From NCBI GenBank assembly GCA_965243825.1, contig CBDEVT010000001.1:2480001-2544000 (forward strand): DNA of 64,000 nt. The letters run 5' to 3'. Positions 36,596 to 45,256 of the stretch are shown here, piece by piece. Origin of the DNA: JAJCYX01 sp965243825. GTDB lineage: Bacteria; Chloroflexota; Dehalococcoidia; Lucifugimonadales; Lucifugimonadaceae. Every line of letters starts with the position of its first letter. Within the stretch, counting starts at the first letter, position 1. A program made the position numbers and the translations under genes. The notes below the pieces were generated by a model, which searched no databases, was not told the DNA's origin, and saw only the letters and a program-made list of their open reading frames with translations.

Positions 36596-36864
36596 TGGAT
36601 TCCCTTTTTCGAGGACTGGAGCGAACCAGGCTAGCTTCTGCCCCTTCAGGCCTTCTGCCGCCTCTTCTCGCTCAAGCGTGTGGCCCTCCCACTAGTCAGC
36701 TGGTTTCAAGTTGCCAGTTTAGTAGGGCCTACAGCTTGCATCCGCCTTTCGGCTCTCCTGCTCCGTTATGGGGCTTACGGTCACCCTCACAAGAGAAGCG
36801 CCTTTCGGCACCGAATACAACACTTTACGCGTGGGCACGTTTTTCAGTCACAGTCCACGAGGTG
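36567..36864 (-). ncRNA. Candidate structured non-coding RNA, unknown family
   Basis: About 300 nt with a promoter directly upstream and a hairpin terminator downstream, and no credible protein. On the minus strand it contains two hairpins with GAAA tetraloops (GCCGAAAGGC, both in the 5' half). It also has a long compound arm: CAAGC/GCUUG, then GGCCCU/AGGGCC, ACUA/UAGU, CUGG/CCAG. A third arm is closed by GAGCGA/UCGCUC and holds two copies of GGCAGAAG. GNRA-type loops occur only if the minus strand is transcribed. I looked for RNase P, SRP RNA, tmRNA and 6S hallmarks (for example GGAAAGUCC, GGAAGGAAGCAG, an ANDENYALAA-like tag) and found none. No gene follows it, so a riboswitch is unlikely. 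Confidence 0.6.
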
Positions 36865-36870
36865 ACGGAT

Positions 36871-36898
36871 TCTATACCTCACACGACGAAAAGCGCAA
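36871..36898 (-). promoter_or_regulatory. Promoter for the candidate RNA
   Basis: On the minus strand TTGCGC (36898-36893), 16 bp and TATAGA (36876-36871), a good sigma-70 pair. Transcription would start near 36864, just before the structured region. Confidence 0.6.
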
Positions 36899-37004
36899 AT
36901 GATGAATGGTTATTCCTGGTTAACAGGTTGATCTAAGACGAATATCGTCGCACCATATGGCGAGACTTCGTTGGCGTTCGGGTTCGAATCTTTTCTGACG
37001 TGAA

Positions 37005-38129
37005 CTAGTCGTCGCCACCGGCCGGGGTGAGTTTGCCAAGCTTCTCGCTAATCTGCGCAAGCAGTGAATCGTAACTGTCTGAAAATGCAGTCACCCCCGC
37101 CTTGAGCAGGTCGTCAGTAACCTTCTTCATCGACACTCCGGCCTCGTCGATCTGGGACATCAGGGATTTCGCTCCATCGACCTCCGAAGACAGCCGGTCT
37201 TCAACAGTGCCGCGCTCCAGCAGGGCATCAAGTGTGGCTGCGGGTACCGTGTTCACGGTCTGCGGCCCCATCAATTCGTCGACATACATCGTGTCCGGAT
37301 ACTCAGGATTTTTCACACTGGTTGACGCCCAAAGAGGTCTCTGTACCTGTGCTCCTGTTGTCGCCAACGGATGAAAATTTCCAGATCCAAGTGTGATATC
37401 GAAGAGCTCCTGAAACTCGCCGTAAGCGACACGAGCATTCGCTATGCCTGCCTTACCGGTCAGTTCGTGCCCTTCGCCCAGACCCTTATCGACGGATGTG
37501 TCCACCCTGCTTACGAAGAATGAAGCAACCGAGGCGATACGGTTCGGAGAGCCCTTACCGGAACTCATGTATTCACGAACACCATCGATGTAAGCGTTGG
37601 CGGCGGCGCGGTAGGCATCGATGGAGAACAGCAAGGTGACATTGACGTTAATGCCTTCTGAGATCAATTGCTTAATTGCCGGAACACCTTCCGGAGTGCC
37701 CGGCACCTTGATCATCACGTTAGGTCTGTCGATTGTGCTCCATAGCCTGCGCGCCTCCTCGACGGTGCCTTCTGTGTCGTATGCGAGTCTCGGTGAGACT
37801 TCGATGCTCACGAAGCCATCCTTGCCGCTTGAATCGTCATAAGCCGACCTCAACACATCGGCCGCATCGCGAATGTCGTCCACGGCGAGCTGTTCGAAGA
37901 TCCTCTCTGGTGTGGCCCCATTGCGTGCGTACTCGACCAGAGCTCCGTCATAAATGTCGCTCTCGCTGATCGCCTTTTCGAAGATGGTCGGGTTTGATGT
38001 GACGCCGCTGACGCCGGATTCAACCAGTCGCTTCAACTCGCCGGAACGCAACATGTCTCGGCTGATGGAATCGAGCCAGATTGACTGTCCAAGTTCCCTG
38101 GCCTTGAAGACGTTGTTTGTGTCGCTCAT
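37005..38129 (-). CDS. tal: Transaldolase
   Basis: 374 aa from the ATG at 38129 (GGAG ahead; the frame is open to 38204). It is the long bacterial type that is also fused to glucose-6-phosphate isomerase in some genomes. SIWLDSISRDMLRSGELKRL and GVTSNPTIFEKAI open the barrel. RPNVMIKVPGTPEGVPAI carries the Schiff-base Lys, NVTLLFS the next strand and ASFFVSRVDTSVD another. It moves a dihydroxyacetone unit between sugar phosphates in the non-oxidative pentose phosphate pathway. It is followed on the same strand by rpiB and tkt further upstream, making a tkt-rpiB-tal cluster. Confidence 0.95.
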   Translation of the reverse strand: MSDTNNVFKARELGQSIWLDSISRDMLRSGELKRLVESGVSGVTSNPTIFEKAISESDIYDGALVEYARNGATPERIFEQLAVDDIRDAADVLRSAYDDSSGKDGFVSIEVSPRLAYDTEGTVEEARRLWSTIDRPNVMIKVPGTPEGVPAIKQLISEGINVNVTLLFSIDAYRAAANAYIDGVREYMSSGKGSPNRIASVASFFVSRVDTSVDKGLGEGHELTGKAGIANARVAYGEFQELFDITLGSGNFHPLATTGAQVQRPLWASTSVKNPEYPDTMYVDELMGPQTVNTVPAATLDALLERGTVEDRLSSEVDGAKSLMSQIDEAGVSMKKVTDDLLKAGVTAFSDSYDSLLAQISEKLGKLTPAGGDD

Positions 38130-38269
38130 GTTGTCACTCCGTGTCGGTTTTTGAGTCGATTCAATCGTTTGAAGTAGGTGAATATCAGTAACTAACACTA
38201 CCATTCTGGGAATTGGCTCAGATCAAGGTTGTGTTAGCCGAACGGTTCGAATTTGCCGATGACGGAGGA

Positions 38270-38737
38270 CTACTTGGAGGCCGGACTGATGTTCTCGGCT
38301 TCGATTGCCAGTACTTTGTCGAGTCGCCGCTGGAACCGTGGATGAGTTCCGAACTCAGCGGATAAGAACGCACTCACTAGCGACTTCGCCGTCTCAGGTC
38401 CTATGATGCGGGCCCCGAAGCAGAGTATGTTCATATCGTCGTGCTCGACACCCTGGGCTGCGGAGTATGTGTCATGGCAGACGGCTGCGCGGATACCGCG
38501 GAACTTGTTGGCTGCAACCGAAGCGCCTACGCCACTGCCGCATCCAAGGATGCCCCGATCTGCCGCACCATCTTGTACAGCCTTGGCGACCAACTCTGCA
38601 AAGTCCGGATAGTCGTCATCGGCGTCGTATTCATGAGCACCAAGATCGACCGGTTCATGTCCGAGCGATCTAACGAATTCAATGATCTCTGGCTTGAGAG
38701 GCAATCCGGCGTGGTCGGCTGCAATGGCGATTTTCAT
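38270..38737 (-). CDS. rpiB: Ribose-5-phosphate isomerase B
   Basis: A 155-aa RpiB/LacAB-family isomerase for ribose-5-phosphate and ribulose-5-phosphate. MKIAIAADHAGLPLKPEI is the classic start, GCGSGVGASVAANKFRGIRA the active-site loop with the catalytic Cys, and HDDMNILCFGARIIGPE the conserved end segment. The length is typical (about 150). It lies between tkt and tal, 94 and 140 bp apart. Confidence 0.95.
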   Translation of the reverse strand: MKIAIAADHAGLPLKPEIIEFVRSLGHEPVDLGAHEYDADDDYPDFAELVAKAVQDGAADRGILGCGSGVGASVAANKFRGIRAAVCHDTYSAAQGVEHDDMNILCFGARIIGPETAKSLVSAFLSAEFGTHPRFQRRLDKVLAIEAENISPASK

Positions 38738-38831
38738 GTTTAAGCGAGCGGTCCTCTCACCGGTGAGTAGAAAGCCTCCACTCCCGTCTTGTCCAAATGA
38801 TGGTGCATTTTAGCCAACCACCAGTGTTCGG

Positions 38832-40871
38832 CTACCTGGTGAGGACTTTGCGTGCGGCTTCCAGTACGTTTTCCACTGTGAATCCGAAATGTCTCATCAC
38901 ATCACCACCCGGGCCAGATGCGCCAAAGGTATTCATGCCAACTACGCTGCCATCAAGCCCCACGTAACGTTCCCAACCGATGGAAAGTCCTGCTTCAACG
39001 GCGACCCGCGCACGAACCGAGTCAGGCAGCACAGACTCTCGGTACTCAGGAGTCTGCGAATCAAACAGGTCCCAGGATGGCATCGAAACGACCCGGACTT
39101 TGATGTTTTCTTTTGCCAGGATTTGGCCTGCAGCTAAAGCAAGTTGAACTTCAGAGCCGGTGCCGATAAGAATGAGTTCGGGAGCGTCGTCGGTTTCGAA
39201 AGCGATGTATGCGCCTTTCGCAACGCCTTCTTTGCCATTTGCCAAAGCACCGAGAGATTCCAGCGAGGGAAGACCTTGCCTGGTCAATGCGAGTGCAGTC
39301 GGTCCATGCCGGTTTTCGATTGCCAACTTCCACGCAGCCAGTGTCTCATTTGCATCGGCGGGTCTGATCAATGTGAGATTCGGCAGCATGCGTAATGACA
39401 TCAACTGTCCAACAGGTTGATGTGTAGGACCATCCTCGCCAAGGCCAATCGAGTCATGTGTCCATACCCAGACTGAGGGCAATTCAGAGAGTGCCCCGAC
39501 TCTAACCGCGCCCCTCATGTAATCAGAAAAGATCAGGAAAGTTCCGCCATAGGGCAGTAAACCACCGTGCGCTGAGATTCCGTTGGCGACAGCCCCCATC
39601 GCATGCTCCCGGACCCCGAAGTGCAGATTTCTCCCTTCCGGGGTTTCTGGCTGAAAGCTGCCGCGATCAGCAACCATGGTGTTGTTTGAGCCTGCGAGAT
39701 CCGCTGAGCCACCGATGAGTCTTGGCAGGTGGCGTGCGATCGCCTGCAATGCTTGTCCGGACACTGCTCGGGTTGCGATGGGCTCTGTGAAAGTGCCGAA
39801 TAGGTCGCTCAGGCCATCGTCCCATCCTTCAGGCAATTCACCGGACAGGTCTTGGTTGAACCGTGCGGCCAGCTCCGGGTGAGCCGATTCATATGCCTTG
39901 AATCGTTGCTGCCATTCCGCTTCGTGTTCAGCCCCTCTTTGTCCGGGCGTTTGGCTGTGAGTGCGGACATCTTCTGGTACCTCGAATGGATCGTGTTCCC
40001 AACCAAGTGCCTGTCTGGTCAGACCTACCTCGACTTCACCCAGCGCTTCACCGTGGGAGCTGGCTTTGCCGGCTTTGTTCGGCGATCCGTAGCCGATAGT
40101 TGTGTGGACGACTACGAGGGTTGGTTTGTTGGTCTCGTCAATTCCTTGCTGAATTGCAGCCTCAATAGCCTCCAGATCATTCCCGTCAGCGACATCCAAC
40201 ACGTGCCAGCCATATGCCTGGAACCTGGTGTGAACGTCTTCGCGGAAGGCGATATCTGTATCGCCTTCAATCGAAATTTCGTTGTCGTCATACAGGTAGA
40301 CGATCTTGCCCAGGCCGAGTGTTCCGGCCAGCGATGCAGCCTCCGATGCCACCCCTTCTTCAAGGTCGCCGTCCGAAACAACCGCGAAGGTGCGGTGATC
40401 GACGATCTCATGACCGGGCCTGTTGAACTCGTTTGCCAGAACCTTTTCCGCCAAAGCAAGCCCGACACCGTTTGCGAAGCCCTGGCCAAGGGGCCCTGTG
40501 GTGACTTCGACTCCGGGTGTCAGTCCCCGTTCAGGATGACCGGGAGTCTTGGAGCCGAGTTGACGGAAATTCCGAATCTCTTCGATAGGTAGGTCGTAGC
40601 CTGTCAGATGCAGGAGCGAATACAGGAGCATTGAAGCGTGCCCGTTGGATAAGACAAAGCGGTCGCGGTCAGCCCAACTCGGATTGGCCGGATTGAACTT
40701 GAGGAACTTCTCCCACAATACCCAGGCGAGTGGTGCTAGCCCCAGCGGTGCGCCGGGGTGCCCGGAGTTCGCAGCCTGGATGGCGTCGACCGACAGGAAT
40801 CGGATGGCATTGATCGTCCGCCAGGTGATGTCGGTGCCCGTACCGCTTTCAAGTTTTTCGGCTGATGTCAT
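38832..40871 (-). CDS. tkt: Transketolase
   Basis: A 679-aa thiamine-diphosphate enzyme that transfers two-carbon units among sugar phosphates. FLSVDAIQAANSGHPGAPLG and FVLSNGHASMLLYSLLHL are N-terminal, and GLTPGVEVTTGPLGQGFANG follows. VVSDGDLEEGVASEAASLAG is the ThDP/Mg motif (GDG-N type); GVREHAMGAVANG and VWTHDSIGLGEDGPTHQPV lie in the middle and transferase domains. The length is normal. It is first in the tkt-rpiB-tal cluster. Start ATG at 40871. Confidence 0.96.
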   Translation of the reverse strand: MTSAEKLESGTGTDITWRTINAIRFLSVDAIQAANSGHPGAPLGLAPLAWVLWEKFLKFNPANPSWADRDRFVLSNGHASMLLYSLLHLTGYDLPIEEIRNFRQLGSKTPGHPERGLTPGVEVTTGPLGQGFANGVGLALAEKVLANEFNRPGHEIVDHRTFAVVSDGDLEEGVASEAASLAGTLGLGKIVYLYDDNEISIEGDTDIAFREDVHTRFQAYGWHVLDVADGNDLEAIEAAIQQGIDETNKPTLVVVHTTIGYGSPNKAGKASSHGEALGEVEVGLTRQALGWEHDPFEVPEDVRTHSQTPGQRGAEHEAEWQQRFKAYESAHPELAARFNQDLSGELPEGWDDGLSDLFGTFTEPIATRAVSGQALQAIARHLPRLIGGSADLAGSNNTMVADRGSFQPETPEGRNLHFGVREHAMGAVANGISAHGGLLPYGGTFLIFSDYMRGAVRVGALSELPSVWVWTHDSIGLGEDGPTHQPVGQLMSLRMLPNLTLIRPADANETLAAWKLAIENRHGPTALALTRQGLPSLESLGALANGKEGVAKGAYIAFETDDAPELILIGTGSEVQLALAAGQILAKENIKVRVVSMPSWDLFDSQTPEYRESVLPDSVRARVAVEAGLSIGWERYVGLDGSVVGMNTFGASGPGGDVMRHFGFTVENVLEAARKVLTR

Positions 40872-41036
40872 TACGGCTCCTGCTGGGTCTTAGCGTCCAG
40901 GATGTACTGGTCAATTTTTCTTGCGAACTTCAGTTGATTTGAAAAGGCACCACTCATCTTGCAGAGCGGTATCCAATCTCGGAGATAGCTGAGTGTAGCC
41001 GAACTGAGCGTGTCTTCTGAACCGAACGCAGCTGTT

Positions 41037-42329
41037 TCATGTGGCCTGGGCAACTGGTTGCAATCTTCTTGATGCGAGACGCAGCGGGATTAGCGTCGCA
41101 AGTAACAAACCGGCGGCGATTAAGTAACCGCTCTGAAAGCCGAGGGCTTCTGCAATAAGGAGACCGGCGAGCGGTCCAATCGCTCCACCCAGATCCTGCC
41201 AGTTTGCATATTTGGCCATTACCGACGCCCTGGCATCATCCGAAACCAATTCTCCGGCAGCCGCATCCATGGAGGTCGTCGCCAATACCGCCGTCACGAA
41301 AAGCCAGGGAATCGCAAGAACGAAGAGTTCAGGGCTGTCCAAAAGCCCAACCACTGCTAGCACGGTGATCATTACCAGCACACCACCTGTGATCGACCGG
41401 GTTCGACCAAGCCTGTCTGAGAACTGCCCCAGTGGAACTGACAGCGCCAGGTCACTGAACCAACGAACGCCAACCAGAAGTCCTCCAAGCGCGACGGCCG
41501 CAATTGGCAGTCCGAATGCTCGACGGTCGTCCGCCAGAAGTTCGACAAGATAAGGAGATACCGTAGCGATTGCGAGCCCATTTGATGCAAACGCCACGGA
41601 GAACCGCATCAGACTCAGAGATGCGACCGCGTTTCTTATGTCTTTGCTCAGAGCTGATGGAGCCGGGGACAGGGCGCTTGTGATTGTCCCTGTCAGTGAG
41701 CGCCGAGGCGTCTCGACTTCACTATCAACTCTGGGTTTTAATGAAGGGACGGCGATTGCCGGTGCCTTCAGTGAGATCAAGATTCCGATCACTCCGATTC
41801 CCGCGAGCACGGCGAATATCGGCTGAGGGCTGAAGACAGCAACCAGTCCGGCGCCGGCGGTTACTGCGAAGAGACTTCCCAATCGCTGACCCGCGTTGAA
41901 GAAGCCCAGATAGCGTCCTCGAGCTGAACTAGACCCAAATCTGAAGGCCACGATCTGGGATGCGAGTCTCATGAATGAATAGGAAACTCCCCACAAAAGC
42001 CTGGCTAAGAGAAGGATCACGATTCCCGGTGAGATTGCGTAGCCGAGAGTAGTTGCGGCACCGAGCGTGACGGCCAGCACGAAGGGCCACTTGAGTCCGT
42101 AGCGCTCATAGGTTCGAGCTGCCACGGAGTTCGAAAACAGGCGTACAAAGCGATTAATGCTTAGTGCCAAACCAACCCAGAAACTGATGCTGAGTCCGAA
42201 CGTGCGGGTGATCCCGAAATCTGCCGCCGCCGTTGGCAATACGACATACATAAGCGAGTCGCCCATGATCACGAGAGTGAGCGGCAGGACGACAACAATA
42301 AGCTGAACCGGTATGGCGCCGAATTTCAC
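41037..42329 (-). CDS. MFS transporter
   Basis: A 430-aa membrane protein with about 12 hydrophobic helices. The early segment MKFGAIPVQLIVVVLPLTLV is helix 1; LFSNSVAARTYERYGLKWPF is the loop between helices 2 and 3, and GQFSDRLGRTRSITGGVLV the matching one between helices 8 and 9. A central cytoplasmic loop (residues about 195-230) splits the halves. Substrate unknown. It lies 165 bp upstream of tkt on the same strand. Confidence 0.88.
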   Translation of the reverse strand: MKFGAIPVQLIVVVLPLTLVIMGDSLMYVVLPTAAADFGITRTFGLSISFWVGLALSINRFVRLFSNSVAARTYERYGLKWPFVLAVTLGAATTLGYAISPGIVILLLARLLWGVSYSFMRLASQIVAFRFGSSSARGRYLGFFNAGQRLGSLFAVTAGAGLVAVFSPQPIFAVLAGIGVIGILISLKAPAIAVPSLKPRVDSEVETPRRSLTGTITSALSPAPSALSKDIRNAVASLSLMRFSVAFASNGLAIATVSPYLVELLADDRRAFGLPIAAVALGGLLVGVRWFSDLALSVPLGQFSDRLGRTRSITGGVLVMITVLAVVGLLDSPELFVLAIPWLFVTAVLATTSMDAAAGELVSDDARASVMAKYANWQDLGGAIGPLAGLLIAEALGFQSGYLIAAGLLLATLIPLRLASRRLQPVAQAT

Positions 42330-42416
42330 CGGCGCAAGGTTACGTCAATCGCGGCTGGTCCAAGACCCACGAACGATCTTGCCTGGACTCTCATAGAAAT
42401 CAGACTCTGCTTTCTA

Positions 42417-43847
42417 CTATCCGGAGAGTCGCCCAATGGCCTCGATTTTCTTTTCGCCGAGATAACAGTAACGGTTTATCCAGATCCCGGGTGTTCCAGC
42501 ATCCCACGCTACGTGAAGCCTCGATTCAAAATCGTCGACGGGTCCATAGCCATGGACAACCGGGTAGAGACTCGTCTCATCGCCGATCTCAAGCTGTGCC
42601 TGTCTTATTTTTCGGCGTTGGGCTTGCTGGCCTGCGCGATGAGGCTGGTCCGGTGGCGGGTAGAGGTAGTCTTCGAGACGTTCGCCCAGTGGCCCATCTT
42701 CGAAGTCCGACAGGTTGGACAGGGCTGAAATCAACCGTCGTTCGTCCAGCGGTCTGTCATTGTTCGCGATCAGCTCTTCGGCATAGAAATGCACCATTTG
42801 TGGCCAGTGCATCGTGTACAACTTCATGTTTATCGAATCAGCATGCTTTGCTACCGCTCCGAAGTCCATTCCAGACAGAAGAGATAGTGGCGGAGGGAAC
42901 GCGTTGGGTGAGAGTTCCTTTCCTGGACTTACGGAATCGAGCGCTTCACGAAGCTCCCTGACATAGAGCGTTGTCAGGGCCGCTTTGAAACGTAGGACCT
43001 CCGCCAATGCCGGGACCCGTGCGAGTACCCGGGTAATCGTGTACGGCATTGCGTGAACGTCGCATAGTGGGTCCAGATCGCTGTCAGAAAGGCTCTGAAG
43101 TCGCTCGTAAAGTTTTGCAGCGGCGTGCCGCATCGGTTCGAAGTCGAAACCGAGTTCAGGAGCGATTTTCTTGGCATTGTCTGAGAAATCCAGAAATGCA
43201 TCACCAAGACGGTAGGGCGGATGTTCCGGCCAGTCATGTCGTAAGCCGTCGATGTCCGGGTACGACGTGACGAGGTCCTTTACCCTGGCACAGACATATG
43301 CACGGGCGTCGTCCGAAGCAACAGACACGGTGTGAACCATTCGGTGCCTTGGGTAGCTGCCGTCCGGTAGCAGCGGCATGTCTTCGTCATACTTGCCGGG
43401 CACCTGCACTGCAGAAACCTGAAAGTAGACCTTCATGCCGCGAGCGTGGGCACCGTCAATAACCTGCTGGATCAACGGGCCTTGTTTTTCAGTCAGACCG
43501 GTGGCTTGCGAAGGCTGATACTTCAGACCGGAGTAGAACTCCATGTTGGGCGGAGTGGAGGGAGAAGGGTTTATCAACACCTCTTCCTTACCCCATAGCA
43601 GCCGCTCAACCAAGCGTACGGATCCTGCTCCGGCGTCTACTGGTGGTTCCCTACGCGGCAACTCCTCGCTCGAACCGGCGTCGTCGTCACCGGGTAGCCG
43701 GTCCACAGCCTCATACACCGAAGGCGCAGTTGCAATGGCGTTGACGCCCGCAGCAGCCAACGAGTCGAGCACAGCATCGACTCCTTCCGATTGGAAGTAC
43801 ATCGGCTGCACCGTAACGCCAAGAAAACGAGCGTCAGTTGAGTTCAT
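42417..43847 (-). CDS. TIM-barrel protein, glycoside-hydrolase-like
   Basis: 476 aa without a signal peptide. LGVTVQPMYFQSEGVDAVLD and AAAGVNAIATAPSVYEAVDR open a barrel. GAHARGMKVYFQVSAVQVPG, YPDIDGLRHDWPEHPPY (with possible catalytic Asp residues) and DPLCDVHAMPYT follow; DSINMKLYTMHWPQMV is a later strand. The layout recalls hypothetical glycosyl-hydrolase-like proteins, in which a first strand is followed by a long inserted loop. The role is not clear. It stands between a Yip1 gene and an MFS gene, all leftward, and may degrade what the transporter imports (inference). Confidence 0.7.
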   Translation of the reverse strand: MNSTDARFLGVTVQPMYFQSEGVDAVLDSLAAAGVNAIATAPSVYEAVDRLPGDDDAGSSEELPRREPPVDAGAGSVRLVERLLWGKEEVLINPSPSTPPNMEFYSGLKYQPSQATGLTEKQGPLIQQVIDGAHARGMKVYFQVSAVQVPGKYDEDMPLLPDGSYPRHRMVHTVSVASDDARAYVCARVKDLVTSYPDIDGLRHDWPEHPPYRLGDAFLDFSDNAKKIAPELGFDFEPMRHAAAKLYERLQSLSDSDLDPLCDVHAMPYTITRVLARVPALAEVLRFKAALTTLYVRELREALDSVSPGKELSPNAFPPPLSLLSGMDFGAVAKHADSINMKLYTMHWPQMVHFYAEELIANNDRPLDERRLISALSNLSDFEDGPLGERLEDYLYPPPDQPHRAGQQAQRRKIRQAQLEIGDETSLYPVVHGYGPVDDFESRLHVAWDAGTPGIWINRYCYLGEKKIEAIGRLSG

Positions 43848-43864
43848 CGGAGCCTTTCAAGCGG

Positions 43865-44485
43865 TTAAGCAATAGCAGTAATAACCGCCGTGACGATAAT
43901 CACCGGTATGTAGGCAATGATCACAACGGCAAGGGCGCGCAGTGTGTCGTTGGTTTCTGTTCCGTAGTCCAAAGCCTCACGAACAGCAACCACGGATGTC
44001 GCGATGATCCAGATAGCGATCAGGAACAAGATCAGTGAACCGAGAGCCGACACCGCCGCTCCGACAATAGCGAATATGCGAAGCATGCCTGGCGCCTGAG
44101 CGAACGCCATTCCACGGGCTACCTCCCCCCAATCAGCCTTCGTCTCTGGCTTTGGAAGCAGATTGACCCCGACCCAATAAACTATGCCGGCGAATATTGC
44201 CCAGCCAATCAAACCGAGTAGGACGCCCCAGATGATTCCCAGAGGACCTGTTATTCCGATGGTTCCGACACCTGTGGCTATCGCCACTAGGACCACAACG
44301 AGAGCTGCCTGCCCTGTAGCCCCCTTGTCTTCCTCGACCTCTTTGTAGGTTTTGAGATCGAACCTGGCAGCGCCGAGCATGCGGTTGAAAAGCTGTTCTG
44401 CACCGCCGGATTGCTGCTGGGTTGGTTCGGTAGGACTCTGCCCCGTACTCAATGATCCCGCTCCATTCGTAATTAGTATCTCCAC
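43865..44485 (-). CDS. Yip1-family membrane protein
   Basis: 206 aa from a GTG at 44485 (a TTG at 44452 is an alternative). A polar, Gln-rich N-terminus (QSPTEPTQQQSGG) leads to AARFDLKTYKEVEEDKGATG, the conserved entry of Yip1 proteins. Five hydrophobic helices follow (AALVVVLVAIATGVGTI, IIWGVLLGLIGWAIFAGIVY, LIAIWIIATSVVAVREALDY). The bacterial role is unknown; the family affects membrane traffic in eukaryotes. It is 18 bp upstream of the TIM-barrel gene, so they are probably cotranscribed. Confidence 0.85.
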   Translation of the reverse strand: MEILITNGAGSLSTGQSPTEPTQQQSGGAEQLFNRMLGAARFDLKTYKEVEEDKGATGQAALVVVLVAIATGVGTIGITGPLGIIWGVLLGLIGWAIFAGIVYWVGVNLLPKPETKADWGEVARGMAFAQAPGMLRIFAIVGAAVSALGSLILFLIAIWIIATSVVAVREALDYGTETNDTLRALAVVIIAYIPVIIVTAVITAIA

Positions 44486-44560
44486 AGTCCCTGACGGTGC
44501 GACATGTTACGCCGTCCCGGGAACAATAGCCGGACTAATAACAAAAAGGCGTGAACGTAA

Positions 44561-44589
44561 AGACCCCCGGGCGATCTGCCCGGGGGTCT
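44561..44589 (-). terminator. Intrinsic terminator of the RRM gene
   Basis: A perfect 12-bp GC-rich stem (44561-44572 with 44578-44589, 5-nt loop) 38 bases past the RRM-protein stop, followed on the minus strand by TTTACG. Confidence 0.85.
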
Positions 44590-44627
44590 CATCTATCTAT
44601 TTTCGAACTGGCTTTAGGCTGACTGGA

Positions 44628-44906
44628 CTACCAGCGACCGCCACCACCACCACCGCTACGAGGTGCCTTAGGGCGAGCCTCATTAACGGTAAGAGGGCGT
44701 CCGCCGAGGTCTGCACCGTTCATGGCTGAAATCGCCTGCTGAGCCTCACCACTGTCAGGCATCTCAACGAATCCAAAACCTCGTGAGCGACCGGTCTCGC
44801 GGTCCATGATGACCTGCGCAGAGTCAACTGAACCAAATCGTGCGAAGGCCTCTCGCAACTCCTCGTCGTTCGTCTGGAACGAGAGGTTACCTACAAAAAT
44901 ATTCAC
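44628..44906 (-). CDS. RRM RNA-binding protein (glycine-rich tail)
   Basis: 92 aa from a GTG at 44906, with AGGAGA nine bases upstream. It is one RNA recognition motif: NIFVGNLSF is RNP2 and SRGFGFVEM is RNP1, with the aromatic residues that stack on RNA bases. A short Gly-rich tail (SGGGGGGRW) follows. Small Rbp proteins of this type occur in cyanobacteria and other bacteria and often respond to cold. It is probably a single-gene transcript with a leader of about 110 nt and its own terminator. The longer frame to 44957 is unlike the family. Confidence 0.92.
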   Translation of the reverse strand: MNIFVGNLSFQTNDEELREAFARFGSVDSAQVIMDRETGRSRGFGFVEMPDSGEAQQAISAMNGADLGGRPLTVNEARPKAPRSGGGGGGRW

Positions 44907-45256
44907 AAAGAATCTCCTAGGGCTTGCAAACTGTTCCGGTCCCTCAGACACCGACATTCATCACCGGGAAGCGAACCAGGAGAACGAAATGGTCAGATCA
45001 GGCGGGCTCGGACTCTTCTCCATGCATTGTAACCGCGTAGTTGGGCGCTGGGTTAACGATTTGTCACGTTTTAACACCCGAAAGCATGACCAATCCGGGC
45101 TCGCCTGCTGCCGAAACTGTCAGTATCCTGAACCGTCCAGCAACGGTGTAACCGATCGTTTCCAGATGGTTGTGATCGGGGTAGTTTTACCTTCTGAGAC
45201 ACTTTGAGGCTCAATAGTCGTTTCGGATATCGGACAATAGTCACAAGAAATCACAC
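44907..45256. other. Divergent intergenic region with RRM-gene leader
   Basis: A 350-bp spacer between the RRM gene and the aminotransferase. On the minus strand TACAAT at 45031-45026 is a good -10 box and predicts an RRM mRNA leader of roughly 110 nt. I do not see a matching strong -35. A long leader fits cold-responsive RNA-binding genes, but this is inference. Confidence 0.4.

Noticed and set aside
36567..36864. RNase P, SRP, tmRNA or c-di-GMP riboswitch identity for the candidate RNA
   Set aside because: Core motifs of each are missing. A weak likeness of GGAUGCAAGC to the c-di-GMP-I core lacks the second conserved half, and no gene lies downstream.
36595..36936. Plus-strand open frame (113 codons) across the candidate RNA
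   Set aside because: No ribosome-binding site, low protein character, and the region folds as RNA on the other strand.
36977..36995. GGTTCGAATC resembling a tRNA T-loop
   Set aside because: The flanking bases do not form a T-stem, and no acceptor, D or anticodon arms are found.
39852..40592. Antisense open frame (246 codons) over transketolase
   Set aside because: It shadows the conserved tkt reading frame, with odd composition (many Cys, Phe) and no ribosome-binding site.
40871..41053. 60-codon frame between the MFS gene and tkt
   Set aside because: It overlaps both neighbours' ends, has no ribosome-binding site and no recognisable pattern.
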